From Streptomyces asiaticus (lineage in GTDB: Bacteria; Actinomycetota; Actinomycetes; Streptomycetales; Streptomycetaceae): 64,000 bases of DNA. This document shows positions 53,096 to 62,388 of this stretch, one piece after another. The position numbers and the translations under genes were made by a program. The notes under the pieces were generated by a model. The model saw nothing but the letters and a program-made list of their open reading frames with translations, did not search any database and had not been told where the DNA came from. How positions within the stretch are numbered: position 1 is the first letter of the stretch; every line of letters begins with the position of its first letter. The stretch is from positions 2,356,001-2,420,000 of the forward strand of contig NZ_JAGSHX010000006.1 in assembly GCF_018138715.1 (NCBI RefSeq), given 5' to 3'.

Positions 53096-53878
53096 TCAGG
53101 CCCGGGAGCCCTGGTCGCTCACCAGCGTGCCGATCTTCTCACCCTTCACCGCACGCGCGATATTTCCTTCGGCCAGGAGCTCGAAGACGAGGATGGGCAG
53201 CTTGTTGTCCCGGCACAGGGTGATCGCGGTGGCGTCGGCGACCTTGAGGTCCCGGGTGATCACCTCGCCGTACTCCAGGGCGTCGAACTTCACCGCGTCG
53301 GGGTTGCGGGCGGGGTCGGAGTCATAGACCCCGTCCACGCCGTTCTTGCCCATGAGCAGGGCCTGCGCGTCGATCTCCAGCGCTCGCTGGGCCGCGGTGG
53401 TGTCCGTGGAGAAGTACGGCATACCCATACCCGCGCCGAAGATGACCACACGCCCCTTCTCCAGATGGCGCACCGCACGCAGCGGAATGTACGGCTCCGC
53501 GACCTGGCCCATGGTGATGGCGGTCTGGACGCGGGAGTCGATGCCCTCCTTTTCCAGGAAGTCCTGGAGGGCGAGACAGTTCATGACGGTTCCGAGCATG
53601 CCCATGTAGTCCGAGCGGGCCCGGTCCATACCGCGCTGCTGCAACTCCGCACCGCGGAAGAAGTTACCGCCGCCGATGACGATGGCGATTTCGGCACCGT
53701 CCCTGACCACGGCGGCGACCTCGCGGGCGATGGCGTGCACGACATCGGGGTCGACACCGAGTCCCCCGCCACCGGCGAACGCCTCGCCGGACAGCTTCAG
53801 CAGGAAGCGACCGTGTGGGACCGCGCCGTGCGCCTTCTTGTCATCGGCGGCCTGTTTGGCGTCCGCGCCGTGATTCAT
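53096..53878 (-). CDS. pyrH: Uridylate kinase
   Basis: UMP to UDP phosphorylation in pyrimidine synthesis; 260 residues. The amino-acid-kinase fold is marked by [39 protein letters not shown] and [20 protein letters not shown]. The ATG at 53878 has GGAG eight bases upstream and is preferred to an in-frame start at 53899. An N-terminal 25-residue tail is streptomycete-like. Order rpsB-tsf-pyrH-frr is the conserved bacterial cluster. Confidence 0.97.
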   Translation of the reverse strand: MNHGADAKQAADDKKAHGAVPHGRFLLKLSGEAFAGGGGLGVDPDVVHAIAREVAAVVRDGAEIAIVIGGGNFFRGAELQQRGMDRARSDYMGMLGTVMNCLALQDFLEKEGIDSRVQTAITMGQVAEPYIPLRAVRHLEKGRVVIFGAGMGMPYFSTDTTAAQRALEIDAQALLMGKNGVDGVYDSDPARNPDAVKFDALEYGEVITRDLKVADATAITLCRDNKLPILVFELLAEGNIARAVKGEKIGTLVSDQGSRA

Positions 53879-53907
53879 TGGAGATCTCCTCGTGCACATA
53901 CGAAGAA

Positions 53908-53952
53908 GGCCACTGCCGGACGGGTCCTGTTACGACCTCTGCGGCAATGGCC
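53908..53952 (-). terminator. Terminator-like inverted repeat after tsf
   Basis: GGCCACTGCCG at 53908 pairs with CGGCAATGGCC at 53942 (11 positions, one mismatch) around a 23-base loop. It lies between tsf and pyrH in the 155-bp gap. Confidence 0.6.
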
Positions 53953-54033
53953 TCCTCGTCACATCTGCGGCCGACCGGTCGACGGTTGGCTGCCTACGAC
54001 CCTATCGGGGTCGCCGGTCATTCGCTGCTCGGC

Positions 54034-54870
54034 TCAGACGCCGACGCGGAAACGGGCGAAGCGCTTGAGCGAGACACCGGCCTCGTCCAGGATCTTCTGG
54101 ACGGACTTCTTGTTGTCCTTGGCGAACGGCTGGTCCACCAGCACGTTCTCCTTGAAGAAGCCGGTAACGCGACCCTCGACGATCTTCGGCAGGGCGCCCT
54201 CGGGCTTGCCCTCCTCGCGGGCGGTGGCCTCGGCGACCCGGCGCTCGTTCTCGACCGTCTCGGCCGGGATCTCGTCGCGGGTGAGGAACTTCGGGGCGAA
54301 GGCGGCGATGTGCTGCGCGACGTCCTTGGCGACCGTGGCGTCTTCCTTGTCCAGCTCGACCAGGACGCCGACCTGCGGCGGCAGGTCCGGGCTGGTGCGG
54401 TGCATGTACGCCGCGACGAAGCCGCCGGAGAACTGCGCGAAGCGGTCCAGGACGATCTTCTCGCCGAGGGTCGCGTTGGCCTCGTCGACGAACGCCTGAA
54501 CGGTCTTGCCCGCCTCGATCTCGGAGGCCAGCAGGGCCTCCAGGTCGGCCGGGGAGGTCTTGGCGACGTGGGCGGCGATGGCGTCGGCGACGGCCACGAA
54601 CTTGTCGCCCTTGGCCACGAAGTCGGTCTCGCACTTCAGCTCGACCAGCACGCCGGAGGACTTGTCGTCCGCGATGAGGGAGACGACGGCACCGTTCTCG
54701 GCGCTGCGGCCCTCACGCTTGGCCACGCCCTTCTGGCCCTTGACGCGCAGGATCTCGACGGCCTTGTCGACGGTGCCCTCGGCCTCGTCCAGGGCCTTCT
54801 TGCAGTCCATCATGCCGGCGCCGGTCAGCTCACGGAGCTTCTTGACGTCAGCGGCGGTGAAGTTCGCCAT
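54034..54870 (-). CDS. tsf: Elongation factor Ts
   Basis: Guanine-nucleotide exchange factor for EF-Tu; 278 residues. The N-terminal UBA-like domain ([21 protein letters not shown]) and the core motifs [12 protein letters not shown] and the C-terminal [15 protein letters not shown] are present. It follows rpsB after 110 bp containing a hairpin that may tune its level relative to S2. Confidence 0.98.
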   Translation of the reverse strand: MANFTAADVKKLRELTGAGMMDCKKALDEAEGTVDKAVEILRVKGQKGVAKREGRSAENGAVVSLIADDKSSGVLVELKCETDFVAKGDKFVAVADAIAAHVAKTSPADLEALLASEIEAGKTVQAFVDEANATLGEKIVLDRFAQFSGGFVAAYMHRTSPDLPPQVGVLVELDKEDATVAKDVAQHIAAFAPKFLTRDEIPAETVENERRVAEATAREEGKPEGALPKIVEGRVTGFFKENVLVDQPFAKDNKKSVQKILDEAGVSLKRFARFRVGV

Positions 54871-54918
54871 GATCTGTGAATCTCTTCTCGAAAGTCGAAA
54901 GCTCTACGGGTGAACGAC

Positions 54919-54945
54919 GGGGGCGGTGCCACTGGCACCGTCCCC
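54919..54945 (-). terminator. rpsB-tsf intergenic hairpin (attenuator or terminator)
   Basis: A 12-bp stem (GGGGGCGGTGCC with GGCACCGTCCCC, one G-T pair) and a three-base loop ACT, read on either strand. An analogous partial terminator between rpsB and tsf is known from other bacteria. Confidence 0.75.
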
Positions 54946-54980
54946 CGCCGTCATACACCGTCTGAGTGACGTCTGAGTGG

Positions 54981-55928
54981 TCAGCCCTGCTCGGTGCCCG
55001 CGGCGGGGGCCTCGGCGGGCTTGGCGTCCTCGGCAGGCTTGTCCGCAGCGGCCTCGGCGGCCTCGGCGGGCTTGGCGGCGTCCTCGGCGGGCTTGTCCGC
55101 GGCGGCCTCGGCCGGCTTGGCCTCGGCCTCGGCCTCGGCCTCGTCGGCCTTCTTCTCGCCCTCGAGCAGGTCGCGCTCCCACTCGGCGAGCGGCTCGCCC
55201 GCGGCCTTGTCGGCCTTCTCGTCACCGGTGGCGACACCGGAACGGGCGATGAGGCCCTCGGCGACGGCGTCGGCGATCACCCGGGTGAGCAGGGTGACGG
55301 AGCGGATCGCGTCGTCGTTGCCCGGGATCTTGTAGTCGACCTCGTCCGGGTCGCAGTTGGTGTCGAGGATCGCGACAACCGGGATCCGGAGCTTGCGCGC
55401 CTCACCGACGGCGATGTGCTCCTTCTTGGTGTCCACGATCCAGACGGCGCTCGGCACCTTCTGCATCTCGCGGATACCGCCGAGGGTCTTCTCCAGCTTG
55501 GCCTTCTCGCGGGAGAGGACCAGGAGCTCCTTCTTGGTGAGGCCGGAGGCGGCCACATCCTCGAAGTCGATCTGCTCGAGCTCCTTCAGGCGCTGAAGGC
55601 GCTTGTAGACGGTCGAGAAGTTGGTGAGCATGCCGCCCAGCCAGCGCTGGTTGACGTACGGCATGCCGACGCGGGTCGCCTGCTCGGCGATGGCCTCCTG
55701 CGCCTGCTTCTTGGTGCCGACGAACATGATGGAGCCGCCGTGGGCGACGGTCTCCTTGACGAACTCGTAGGCGCGGTCGATGTACGACAGCGACTGGAGC
55801 AGGTCGATGATGTAGATGCCGTTGCGCTCGGTGAAGATGAAGCGCTTCATCTTCGGGTTCCAGCGGCGGGTCTGGTGCCCGAAGTGGACGCCGCTCTCCA
55901 GCAGCTCCCGCATCGTGACGACGGCCAT
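54981..55928 (-). CDS. rpsB: 30S ribosomal protein S2
   Basis: Small-subunit ribosomal protein S2; 315 residues. The conserved body includes [30 protein letters not shown] and [11 protein letters not shown]. After about residue 250 there is an Ala/Lys/Pro/Glu-rich tail with repeated AADKPAEDA units, longer than in most bacteria but seen in streptomycetes. The ATG at 55928 has AAGGAG eight bases upstream. Confidence 0.98.
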   Translation of the reverse strand: MAVVTMRELLESGVHFGHQTRRWNPKMKRFIFTERNGIYIIDLLQSLSYIDRAYEFVKETVAHGGSIMFVGTKKQAQEAIAEQATRVGMPYVNQRWLGGMLTNFSTVYKRLQRLKELEQIDFEDVAASGLTKKELLVLSREKAKLEKTLGGIREMQKVPSAVWIVDTKKEHIAVGEARKLRIPVVAILDTNCDPDEVDYKIPGNDDAIRSVTLLTRVIADAVAEGLIARSGVATGDEKADKAAGEPLAEWERDLLEGEKKADEAEAEAEAKPAEAAADKPAEDAAKPAEAAEAAADKPAEDAKPAEAPAAGTEQG

Positions 55929-56241
55929 GGCCGTACTCCTTGAGGTACTCGGTTCCACGGCGGCCGGGCGGCCGCCGCTCCTGACGTCCCGGCGCGCCTG
56001 CCACGGACGGGGCCCTTTCGGGGGTCGTCCGAGGACCGAGGGGCGCGGCCACCGAGCTGACCGATGCGCGATCGGAGCACCGGTGGCGGGGCGTGCGAAG
56101 TCGATCCGGTGACCCGGATCGCCATAAGAAGTGTACGGGACCGGTACGGTGCCGGGTGACGGCGTTATCCACAACCAGTGAGTAGTCCCCCGATTCCGTC
56201 CATGATCCACTCGTTTCGGGCCGCCCGGCCATCGTGGGGGC
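55929..56241. promoter_or_regulatory. Divergent control region of rpsB and the M23 gene
   Basis: A 313-bp gap. For rpsB a -10-like TACACT reads on the - strand at 56135-56130, with no good -35, and its leader of about 200 nt is GC-rich with an inverted repeat near 55960-55980 (GGCGGCC/GGCCGCC), a possible autoregulatory site for S2. A single DnaA-box-like TTATCCACA is at 56165-56173. No gene is supported. Confidence 0.4.
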
Positions 56242-57573
56242 ATGCGAAGGCTTGTGGTGGGTTGGGCTCGTGTCCTGGTGATTCTTGTGCTGTCGGTGCT
56301 GTCGGTGCTGTCGGTGCTGTCGGCCTTCCTTCTGGTGTCGCCTCTTCCGGCGGCACGGGCAGCGGCGGCGGATCCACGCGCGGCGGCGGATCCACGCGCG
56401 GCCCCTGCTCCGCGGGCGGCGCCGGATCCGGGGCCGGGGACGAGGCCCGGCGAGGGACGGTCGAGGCCGGGCGGAGAGCGGTCATGGCCGGTCGATGGTG
56501 CGCCGGGCGCGGTGCGGCCTGCCGTGCTGAGGGGCTGGCGGCCGCCTCCGGCGCCCTGGGCTTCGGGGCACCGCGGGGTCGACCTCGCGGCGCGCCCGGG
56601 CGAGCGGGTCCGGGCGGCGGGCCCGGGGCGGGTGAGCTTCGTGGGTCCGGTCGCGGGCCGTGGTGTGTTGGTGATCGAGGTGTCCGGGACCGGCTCCCCT
56701 CCCCTGCGGACCACCTACGAACCGGTGCGCGCCACGGTGGCCAAGGGGGAACGGGTGGCCGCCGGGCAGGTGGTCGGCGTGGTGGCGCCGGGCCCCTTCC
56801 ACTGCCAGTCGGGCTGTCTGCACTGGGGGCTGCGGCGCGCGGACCGCTATCTCGATCCGCTGTCTCTGCTGCCGCCGTCGATGCTGCGGGGCGGGCCGTC
56901 CCGGCTGCTCCCGGTCTTCGGGGTGCGCGGCGTGCCCACGCTCTCCGCGCTCGCCTCCCCCGCCGGGGACACCCGGCTGCCGACGGCCGCGGTGCTGGTG
57001 GCGGCATCCCTCTGGGCCCGGCTCCAGCTGGGTCGCCCGGGCCGGCCGGTCGTCCGGGTCGCGACCCGCGCGCGCCCGCTGGGGCAGGTCGCCCGGCCGT
57101 CCGCCGCGCCCCGCGCGCCCGCTGTGGCGGTAGAAGGGCCGGGCGGTCAGCCCCGGACGCCGCGCAGGGCCATGGCGACGGCCGCCTCGGTGATCCGCTC
57201 GGGATCCTCGGCCGCGCCGAGTTCGATGCGGCGGACCGCGGCGTCCACGACGCCCTGGAGCAGCACGGCCGAGAGCCGGGGCTGCTCATGCCCGAGGGTC
57301 GCGAGGGCCTCGACCACCATGGCGATCAGCCCGCCGTGGGCCGCCCGGATCTTCTCGCGCGCGCCCACTTCCAGCTCACTGGCGGAGATCGCCACCACCG
57401 CGCGGTGCCGGCGGTCGCCGACGAGCGCGAGCTGTCGGCGGACATACGCCTCGATCTTCGCCTCGGGCCCGTCGGCCCGCTCCATGGCGGCCTCGACCTC
57501 GGCGGCCCAGACCGGGAAGTCCACGGCGCACAGCTCCTCGACCACGGCGGCGCGGGAGCGGAAGTACTCATAG
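56242..57573 (+). CDS. M23-family peptidoglycan metallopeptidase-like protein, 3' boundary uncertain
   Basis: Secreted cell-wall hydrolase type. A signal peptide with the repeat [11 protein letters not shown] spans residues 1-40, then a low-complexity stretch (repeats of AADPRA). The LytM domain has its first metal ligands His110 and Asp114 in [15 protein letters not shown]. The last motif, normally HxH, is CLHWGLR (Cys192, His194); this Cys variant occurs in actinomycete relatives. After about residue 295 the frame stays open to 57573 and runs 427 bases into the TetR gene on the other strand, where the translation is Ser/Ala/Arg-rich and antisense-like. The functional protein may end near 57130; no in-frame stop is there, so a lost stop or frameshift is suspected. 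Confidence 0.75.
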   Translation: MRRLVVGWARVLVILVLSVLSVLSVLSAFLLVSPLPAARAAAADPRAAADPRAAPAPRAAPDPGPGTRPGEGRSRPGGERSWPVDGAPGAVRPAVLRGWRPPPAPWASGHRGVDLAARPGERVRAAGPGRVSFVGPVAGRGVLVIEVSGTGSPPLRTTYEPVRATVAKGERVAAGQVVGVVAPGPFHCQSGCLHWGLRRADRYLDPLSLLPPSMLRGGPSRLLPVFGVRGVPTLSALASPAGDTRLPTAAVLVAASLWARLQLGRPGRPVVRVATRARPLGQVARPSAAPRAPAVAVEGPGGQPRTPRRAMATAASVIRSGSSAAPSSMRRTAASTTPWSSTAESRGCSCPRVARASTTMAISPPWAARIFSRAPTSSSLAEIATTARCRRSPTSASCRRTYASIFASGPSARSMAASTSAAQTGKSTAHSSSTTAARERKYS

Positions 57574-57728
57574 ACGGAGGACCGTGCGAGTCCCGTGCGC
57601 TCGGCGAGGGCGGGGAAGGTCAGCGCCTCCGTGCCGCCCTCGGACAGCAGGGTGCGGGCGGCCTCCAGCAGGGCCGCGCGCTGCATCGTCCGGTGCTCGG
57701 CCACTGAGGCCGCTCGAATCCTGGGCAC
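57147..57728 (-). CDS. TetR-family transcriptional regulator
   Basis: A 193-residue repressor. The helix-turn-helix is at about 18-62 (ALLEAARTLLSEGGTEALTF, then [20 protein letters not shown]), with a ligand-binding helical domain behind. GTG at 57728 is the only start giving the full N-terminus; its ribosome-binding site is weak. It lies between whiG and the M23 gene, and 427 bases of it are overlapped by the open frame of the latter. Target and ligand unknown. Confidence 0.88.
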   Translation of the reverse strand: MPRIRAASVAEHRTMQRAALLEAARTLLSEGGTEALTFPALAERTGLARSSVYEYFRSRAAVVEELCAVDFPVWAAEVEAAMERADGPEAKIEAYVRRQLALVGDRRHRAVVAISASELEVGAREKIRAAHGGLIAMVVEALATLGHEQPRLSAVLLQGVVDAAVRRIELGAAEDPERITEAAVAMALRGVRG

Positions 57729-57779
57729 CCGACCACTCTACGGAAGAGGCCGCCCCGAGGGCGATGCCGGAGGGACGAT

Positions 57780-58613
57780 TCAGCGCCCGACGTCGGCGAG
57801 TTTCGCCCGCAGCTGGAGCACCGATTTGGTGTGGATCTGGCTGACCCGGCTCTCGGTGACGCCGAGCACCTGGCCGATCTCGGCGAGCGTGAGCCCCTCG
57901 TAGTAGTAGAGCGTGACCACGGTCTTCTCCCGCTCCGGGAGGGTGTTGATCGCCCGGGCGAGCAGCCGCCGCAGCTCCCGGTCCTCGGCCACCTCGACCG
58001 GGTTGTCGGCCGCGGTGTCCTCGAGGGTGTCCATGAGGCTGAGCCGGTCGCCGCCCTCGCCGCCGACGTGCAGCAGCTCCTCCAGGGCGACCACATTGGC
58101 GAGCGACAACTGGCTGAAGACGCCGTGCAGTTCCTCGAGGCTGATGCTCATCTCGGTGGCCACCTCGGCCTCCGAAGGGGTACGGCGCAGCTGGGCCTCG
58201 AGCGTGGCGTACGCCCGCTCCACGGCCCGGGCCTTCTGGCGGACCGACCGCGGAATCCAGTCCAGGGCCCGCAACTCGTCGATCATCGCGCCGCGGATCC
58301 GGGTGATCGCGTAGGTCTCGAACTTGATGGCGCGCTCGGGGTCGAACTTCTCGATGGCGTCGATGAGTCCGAAGACCCCGGACGAGACGAAGTCCGCCTG
58401 CTCGACATTGGAGGGCAGCCCGACGCTGACCCGGCCGGCCACATATTTCACCAGCGGTGAGTAGTGCAGGATCAGCTGCTCCCGCAGCCGGCCGTCGCCC
58501 GTGGTCTTGTACGACCGCCACAGCTCGTCGAGCGATGAGGGCGCGGCAGGGTGCACCGCGCCGCGGGCCGCGGGCGGCGCCGCGCTGTCAGACCCGGAGA
58601 TGTGCTGGGGCAT
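57780..58613 (-). CDS. whiG: Sporulation RNA polymerase sigma factor WhiG
   Basis: FliA-type sigma factor that starts aerial-hypha septation and sporulation in Streptomyces; 277 residues. Region 2 ([41 protein letters not shown]) and region 4 ([41 protein letters not shown]) are complete. The ATG at 58613 with AAGG seven bases upstream begins MPQHISGSD as in the known protein, so the in-frame start at 58643 is rejected. In S. coelicolor its activity is held by the anti-sigma factor RsiG with c-di-GMP. Its presence is the best evidence for a sporulating actinomycete. Confidence 0.97.
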   Translation of the reverse strand: MPQHISGSDSAAPPAARGAVHPAAPSSLDELWRSYKTTGDGRLREQLILHYSPLVKYVAGRVSVGLPSNVEQADFVSSGVFGLIDAIEKFDPERAIKFETYAITRIRGAMIDELRALDWIPRSVRQKARAVERAYATLEAQLRRTPSEAEVATEMSISLEELHGVFSQLSLANVVALEELLHVGGEGGDRLSLMDTLEDTAADNPVEVAEDRELRRLLARAINTLPEREKTVVTLYYYEGLTLAEIGQVLGVTESRVSQIHTKSVLQLRAKLADVGR

Positions 58614-58742
58614 TCGTCGCCTTGAGCCGTTCTGCCATGACATGGGTGAGGACGTACGCTTCCGCCGGAAACCTTGTGAGCGTAGCGTGACTAAGGCGTC
58701 GCGGTATGCGAAGGGCGTCGGCTCGGCGGTGTGCGGATACGG

Positions 58743-60170
58743 TCATCGCCTCAACCCTTTCACCCGATTGCCCCGATTCGGGGGATCGCCTCGCCGTGCG
58801 CCGTCGCTCCGGCGCACGGGCGGGACCAACTCCCATCGATCGCCATGACGTTCGACAAAGCCCAGGGCGAGCAGTTCATGGAGCCGGCCCAGGGCCTCGT
58901 CACAGCCGGTCCCGGATTCCCGGGCCACATCCCGCAGGTGGTTGCCGCCCCGTGCCGACAACGCTTCCAGCACCCGTGCCGTCACGGGATCGAGCAGGTC
59001 CCGCTCGACCAGCGGCCCCCGCCGCTCCGGGGCGAGGTCCCCGATGCCGCCGATGAGCTCGGCCACTTCGGCGGCGTCGGTGACCAGGACGGCCTCGCCA
59101 CGCAGGAGTTCATGCACCCCGGCCGAGAGCCCGCTGGTCACCGGTCCGGGCACCCCCATGGTGGACCGCCCGAGCTGTTGTGCCCGGCGCGCGGTGACCA
59201 GCGATCCGCTGCGGTACTGGGCCTCGACCACGACCGTGCCGCGGGTGAGGGCGGCGATGACCCGGTTGCGGAGCACGAATCTGGGGCGCGTCGGATGCGC
59301 TCCGGGTGGCAACTCGGCCAGCACCAGGCCCTGTTCCGCCATGCGCGCGATCAACTCGGCGTGTGCTCGCGGATAGGGGACGTCCACACCGGAGGCGAGT
59401 ACCGCGATGGTGGCCCCGCCCGCGGCGAGCGCCCCTCGGTGAACCGCGCCGTCCACGCCGTGGGCCGCCCCGGAGACGACCACCCAGCCGCGCTCGGCGA
59501 GCCCGGCGCCGAGGGACGCCGCGACATGCGCGCCGTAGTCGCTGCAAGCCCGCGCGCCGACCACGGCGACCGAGCGCAGCGCCCACATCCGCAGGTCCGC
59601 CGCGCCGCGCACCCATAACCCGACCGGGCGAGTGTCACCGAGATCGTCGAGCTGACCGGGCCAGTCCAGGTCCCCGGGACAGATGAACCGTCCGCCGCAC
59701 CGGGCGATCAGCGCGAGGTCGGTGACCGGGTCCACCCCGGGCGCCCGGAGGGCGCATCCGGCAAGCCGCTCCCCGGTGGCCCCGGGCGGGGGCTTGCCCT
59801 TCCCGGTGAGCGCCCGCCACAGCGCGACCGGCCCCATGCGGCGCAGCCAGCGCCCCACGGTCTCGTCCCCGGGCTCCACGAGCCGGGTGAGCGCCGCCCG
59901 CGCCAGCCGCTCCTCGTCCGGAACGCCCCGCCGCTTGAGCAGCCCCTGCTCCTCGTCCGGAGCGACCCGCCGCTCGGGCGGCCCCTGCCCCTCGTCCGGG
60001 GTGCCTCTCTCGTCCGGGGTGCCCCGCCTCTCCGGGAGCGCCTGCCCCTCATCCGGGACGCCCCGCCCCTCCGGGAGCGCCTGCCCCTCGTCCCAGCCGC
60101 CCTGCCCCTGCCGGGGCTCGGAGAACAGGGCGGGGACGGCGCCGCGGCCGCCAGCCGAGGGCGACGGCAT
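58743..60170 (-). CDS. dprA: DNA processing protein DprA
   Basis: Binds incoming single-stranded DNA and loads RecA in natural transformation; in Streptomyces its role is unclear. 475 residues. The Rossmann-fold DNA-binding domain has VAVVGARACSDYGAH, VSGAAHGVDGAVHRGAL and SGVDVPYPRAHAEL. A C-terminal winged-helix (DLLDPVTARVLEALSARG) is present. The first 85 residues are an acidic repeat region of 13-residue units (PDEGQALPERRG), a 39-bp minisatellite. ATG at 60170 shares a base with the comM stop (TGATG) and has GGGAG upstream. Confidence 0.95.
   Translation of the reverse strand: MPSPSAGGRGAVPALFSEPRQGQGGWDEGQALPEGRGVPDEGQALPERRGTPDERGTPDEGQGPPERRVAPDEEQGLLKRRGVPDEERLARAALTRLVEPGDETVGRWLRRMGPVALWRALTGKGKPPPGATGERLAGCALRAPGVDPVTDLALIARCGGRFICPGDLDWPGQLDDLGDTRPVGLWVRGAADLRMWALRSVAVVGARACSDYGAHVAASLGAGLAERGWVVVSGAAHGVDGAVHRGALAAGGATIAVLASGVDVPYPRAHAELIARMAEQGLVLAELPPGAHPTRPRFVLRNRVIAALTRGTVVVEAQYRSGSLVTARRAQQLGRSTMGVPGPVTSGLSAGVHELLRGEAVLVTDAAEVAELIGGIGDLAPERRGPLVERDLLDPVTARVLEALSARGGNHLRDVARESGTGCDEALGRLHELLALGFVERHGDRWELVPPVRRSDGARRGDPPNRGNRVKGLRR
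59915..60110 (-). repeat. 39-bp coding minisatellite at the 5' end of dprA
   Basis: At least three or four 39-bp units plus partial ones (about 8-21 bp shorter) encode VPDEGQALPERRG-like peptides. Two adjacent units at about 60022-60099 are nearly identical, showing recent duplication. The region precedes the conserved DprA domain. Confidence 0.8.
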
Positions 60171-61792
60171 CAGCACTCCCCCGCCGGGACCGGCACCCCA
60201 CGGCTGACCCCGGTGCGCAGTTGCAGCGCCTGGGCGATGTCCGGCGCCATGGGCCGGTCGTGCCCGGCCAGGTCGGCGACGGTCCAGGCGACCCGCAGCA
60301 CCCGGTCGAGCCCCCGGGCGGTGAGCAGCCCGCGCTCCATGTCGCGCTCGGCCTCGCGCAGCGCACCGGAGGACGGCTGCCAGCGGGTGCGCAGCTCATG
60401 GCCCGGCACCTCGCTGTTCAGCCGCCAGGGGGTGCCGTGGAGGCGGGCAGCGGACCGCTCCCGGGCTTCCCGGACCCGGGCCGCGACGGACGCGCTGCTC
60501 TCCGCCCCGGCACGCGCCCCGGTGAGCTCGGTCCGGCTCACCGCCTCGACACGGACCCGCAGGTCCACCCGGTCCAGCAGCGGTCCGGACAGCCGTGCCT
60601 GATAGCGGCGGACCGTGGCGGGCGAGCACTCGCAGACGTCGCCCATCAGACCGTGGCGCCCGCAAGGGCAGGGGTTGGCCGCGAGCATCAGCAGGAAGCG
60701 CGCCGGCATCCGCATCATCCCGGCGGACCGGGCGACCACCACATGCCCCGATTCCAGGGGCTGCCGGAGAGCGTCCAGCGCCTTCCCGCTGAACTCGGGA
60801 GCCTCGTCCAGGAAGAGCACGCCACGGTGGGCAAGCGAGACCGCGCCGGGTCGGGGCAGGCCATTGCCCCCGCCGACGAGCGCGGCCATGGTCGCCGAGT
60901 GGTGCGGGGCGCAGTACGGCGGGGTCTCCACCAGGGGCTGTCCCGGCGGGAGGACACCGGCGACCGAATGGACCGCGGTGACTTCCAGGGCCTCCTGCTG
61001 GGTGAGCGGCGGCAGCAGCCCGGGCAGCCGCTCGGCCAGCATGGTCTTCCCGGCGCCCGGAGGCCCGTTCAGGAAGAGGTGGTGCCCGCCCGCGGCCGCG
61101 ACCTCCAGGGCGGTGCGCGCGGCCCGCTGCCCGGCGACCTCGGCCAGATCGGGCCGCCCCGCCCCGGCCCCGGGCACTGCGGCCACACCGGTGCCCATTC
61201 CGGCGCCGGGCACGGTGAGCCCCGCGAGCATCGGATCGGGGCGGCCCAGTTCCTGGGGCTCCTCCTCCTCGGGCACCGGCTCGTCCGTCAGCACCGCGAT
61301 CAGCTGGCGCAGGCTCCGTACACCCAGCACCGAGACGCCCGGTACCAGGGCCGCCTCCGCCGCCGTCTGCTCGGGGACCACGACCTGGCGGTAGCCCGCC
61401 TCGGAGGCGGCGAGCACGGCGGGCAGCACCCCGCGGACCGGTCGCACCCGGCCGTCGAGCCCCAGCTCCCCGATCATCATCAGATCGGCGATCTCCCGCG
61501 GATCCACGCGCTCGGCCGCGCCGAGCACCGCACAGGCCACGGCCAGGTCGAAGCCGCTGCCGCCCTTGGGGACGGATGCCGGGCTGAGCCCGACCGTGAG
61601 CTTCTTCTGCGGCCATTCACCGCCGGAATTGACCACGGCCGCGCGGACCCGGTCCCGGCTCTCCACCAGGCTCTTGTCGGGCAGCCCGACCAGGGTGAAG
61701 GCGGCCACTCCCGGCTCCAGATCGGCCTGGACCTCCACCACCACGCCCTCGACCCCGACCAGCGCCACCGAGCAGGTGCGGGCGAACCCCAT
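60170..61792 (-). CDS. comM: YifB/ComM-family AAA ATPase (Mg-chelatase-like)
   Basis: Hexameric ATPase that promotes branch migration during uptake of homologous DNA in transformable bacteria; 540 residues. The N-terminal Lon-protease-like fold (VGLPDKSLVESRDRVRAA) is followed by the AAA core with Walker A GPPGAGKTML and Walker B GVLFLDEAPEFS. The Cys-rich loop NPCPCGRHG is also typical. Coupled by TGATG junctions to yraN and dprA, so the three form one transcript. Confidence 0.95.
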   Translation of the reverse strand: MGFARTCSVALVGVEGVVVEVQADLEPGVAAFTLVGLPDKSLVESRDRVRAAVVNSGGEWPQKKLTVGLSPASVPKGGSGFDLAVACAVLGAAERVDPREIADLMMIGELGLDGRVRPVRGVLPAVLAASEAGYRQVVVPEQTAAEAALVPGVSVLGVRSLRQLIAVLTDEPVPEEEEPQELGRPDPMLAGLTVPGAGMGTGVAAVPGAGAGRPDLAEVAGQRAARTALEVAAAGGHHLFLNGPPGAGKTMLAERLPGLLPPLTQQEALEVTAVHSVAGVLPPGQPLVETPPYCAPHHSATMAALVGGGNGLPRPGAVSLAHRGVLFLDEAPEFSGKALDALRQPLESGHVVVARSAGMMRMPARFLLMLAANPCPCGRHGLMGDVCECSPATVRRYQARLSGPLLDRVDLRVRVEAVSRTELTGARAGAESSASVAARVREARERSAARLHGTPWRLNSEVPGHELRTRWQPSSGALREAERDMERGLLTARGLDRVLRVAWTVADLAGHDRPMAPDIAQALQLRTGVSRGVPVPAGEC

Positions 61793-62151
61793 CAGGCCAC
61801 CCCTCGCGCATGCTCGACCACGGGCGCGCCCCGGCGGGGCAGCACCACCCCCACCACATCGATCCGCACCCCGCCCGGCGGCGGCCCGCCGTGCCGCTCC
61901 AGCCAGCGCTCCGCCAGCCACCGCAGCCGCGCGGTCTTGTCCGGTCCGACGGCCGCCATCGGATGCTCGTAGCCACCCTCGCGGCGCGTCTTGACCTCGC
62001 ACACCACCAGCGCCCCGGCGTCGAGCGCGACGATGTCGATCTCGCCGTCCCGGCATCGCCAATTGCGCTCCAGGACCGTCATCCCGGCTTCCGCCAATGT
62101 GCGGACCGCCACATCCTCGCCGTAGCGGCCCAGCGCTCCTCGGGCGTTCAT
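61792..62151 (-). CDS. yraN: YraN-family endonuclease-fold protein (UPF0102)
   Basis: A 119-residue protein with the PD-(D/E)XK nuclease-like motif: [25 protein letters not shown], giving Asp and Glu-x-Lys ligands. It sits at the head of the yraN-comM-dprA operon, the common bacterial order. Its function is unknown; a role in recombination or DNA uptake is assumed from context. Confidence 0.94.
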   Translation of the reverse strand: MNARGALGRYGEDVAVRTLAEAGMTVLERNWRCRDGEIDIVALDAGALVVCEVKTRREGGYEHPMAAVGPDKTARLRWLAERWLERHGGPPPGGVRIDVVGVVLPRRGAPVVEHARGVA

Positions 62152-62244
62152 TCGGCACCACCTCCGGCACCGAATGTGACGCCCCCGCGCCCCGCTCAGG
62201 GATCTTGGAGCATTCCTGTGGACGGCCGCCCGGCTGTGGAAAAC

Positions 62245-62388
62245 TCAGCCACCCGAAAGGTGGAGTCAGCCGCCCGAGAGTTCGGGTCAGCCGCCAGAAA
62301 GGCCGGGTCAGCCGCCCGAAAGATGGGGTCAGCCAGAAAAATCGGGCCAGCCGCCCGGAAGGCGGGGTCAGCCGCTCGGAAGATCGAG
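62245..62388. repeat. Seven 21-bp tandem repeats over the DUF2469 stop codon
   Basis: Units start with TCAGCC at 62245, 62266, 62287, 62308, 62329 (18 bp, one codon-size deletion), CCAGCC at 62347, and TCAGCC at 62368. The last unit is the actual 3' end of the DUF2469 gene including its stop TGA (- strand, 62370-62368). The others lie downstream and each, save the one at 62347 (TGG), keeps a TGA at the same place. They fill most of the 216-bp gap to yraN. Confidence 0.93.

Noticed and set aside
56165..56173. DnaA-box-like TTATCCACA near rpsB, as a possible origin
   Set aside because: A single copy with no cluster and no dnaA or dnaN gene nearby.
62245..62388. CRISPR-like array
   Set aside because: The units are contiguous with no unique spacers, and no cas gene is present; it is a tandem repeat.
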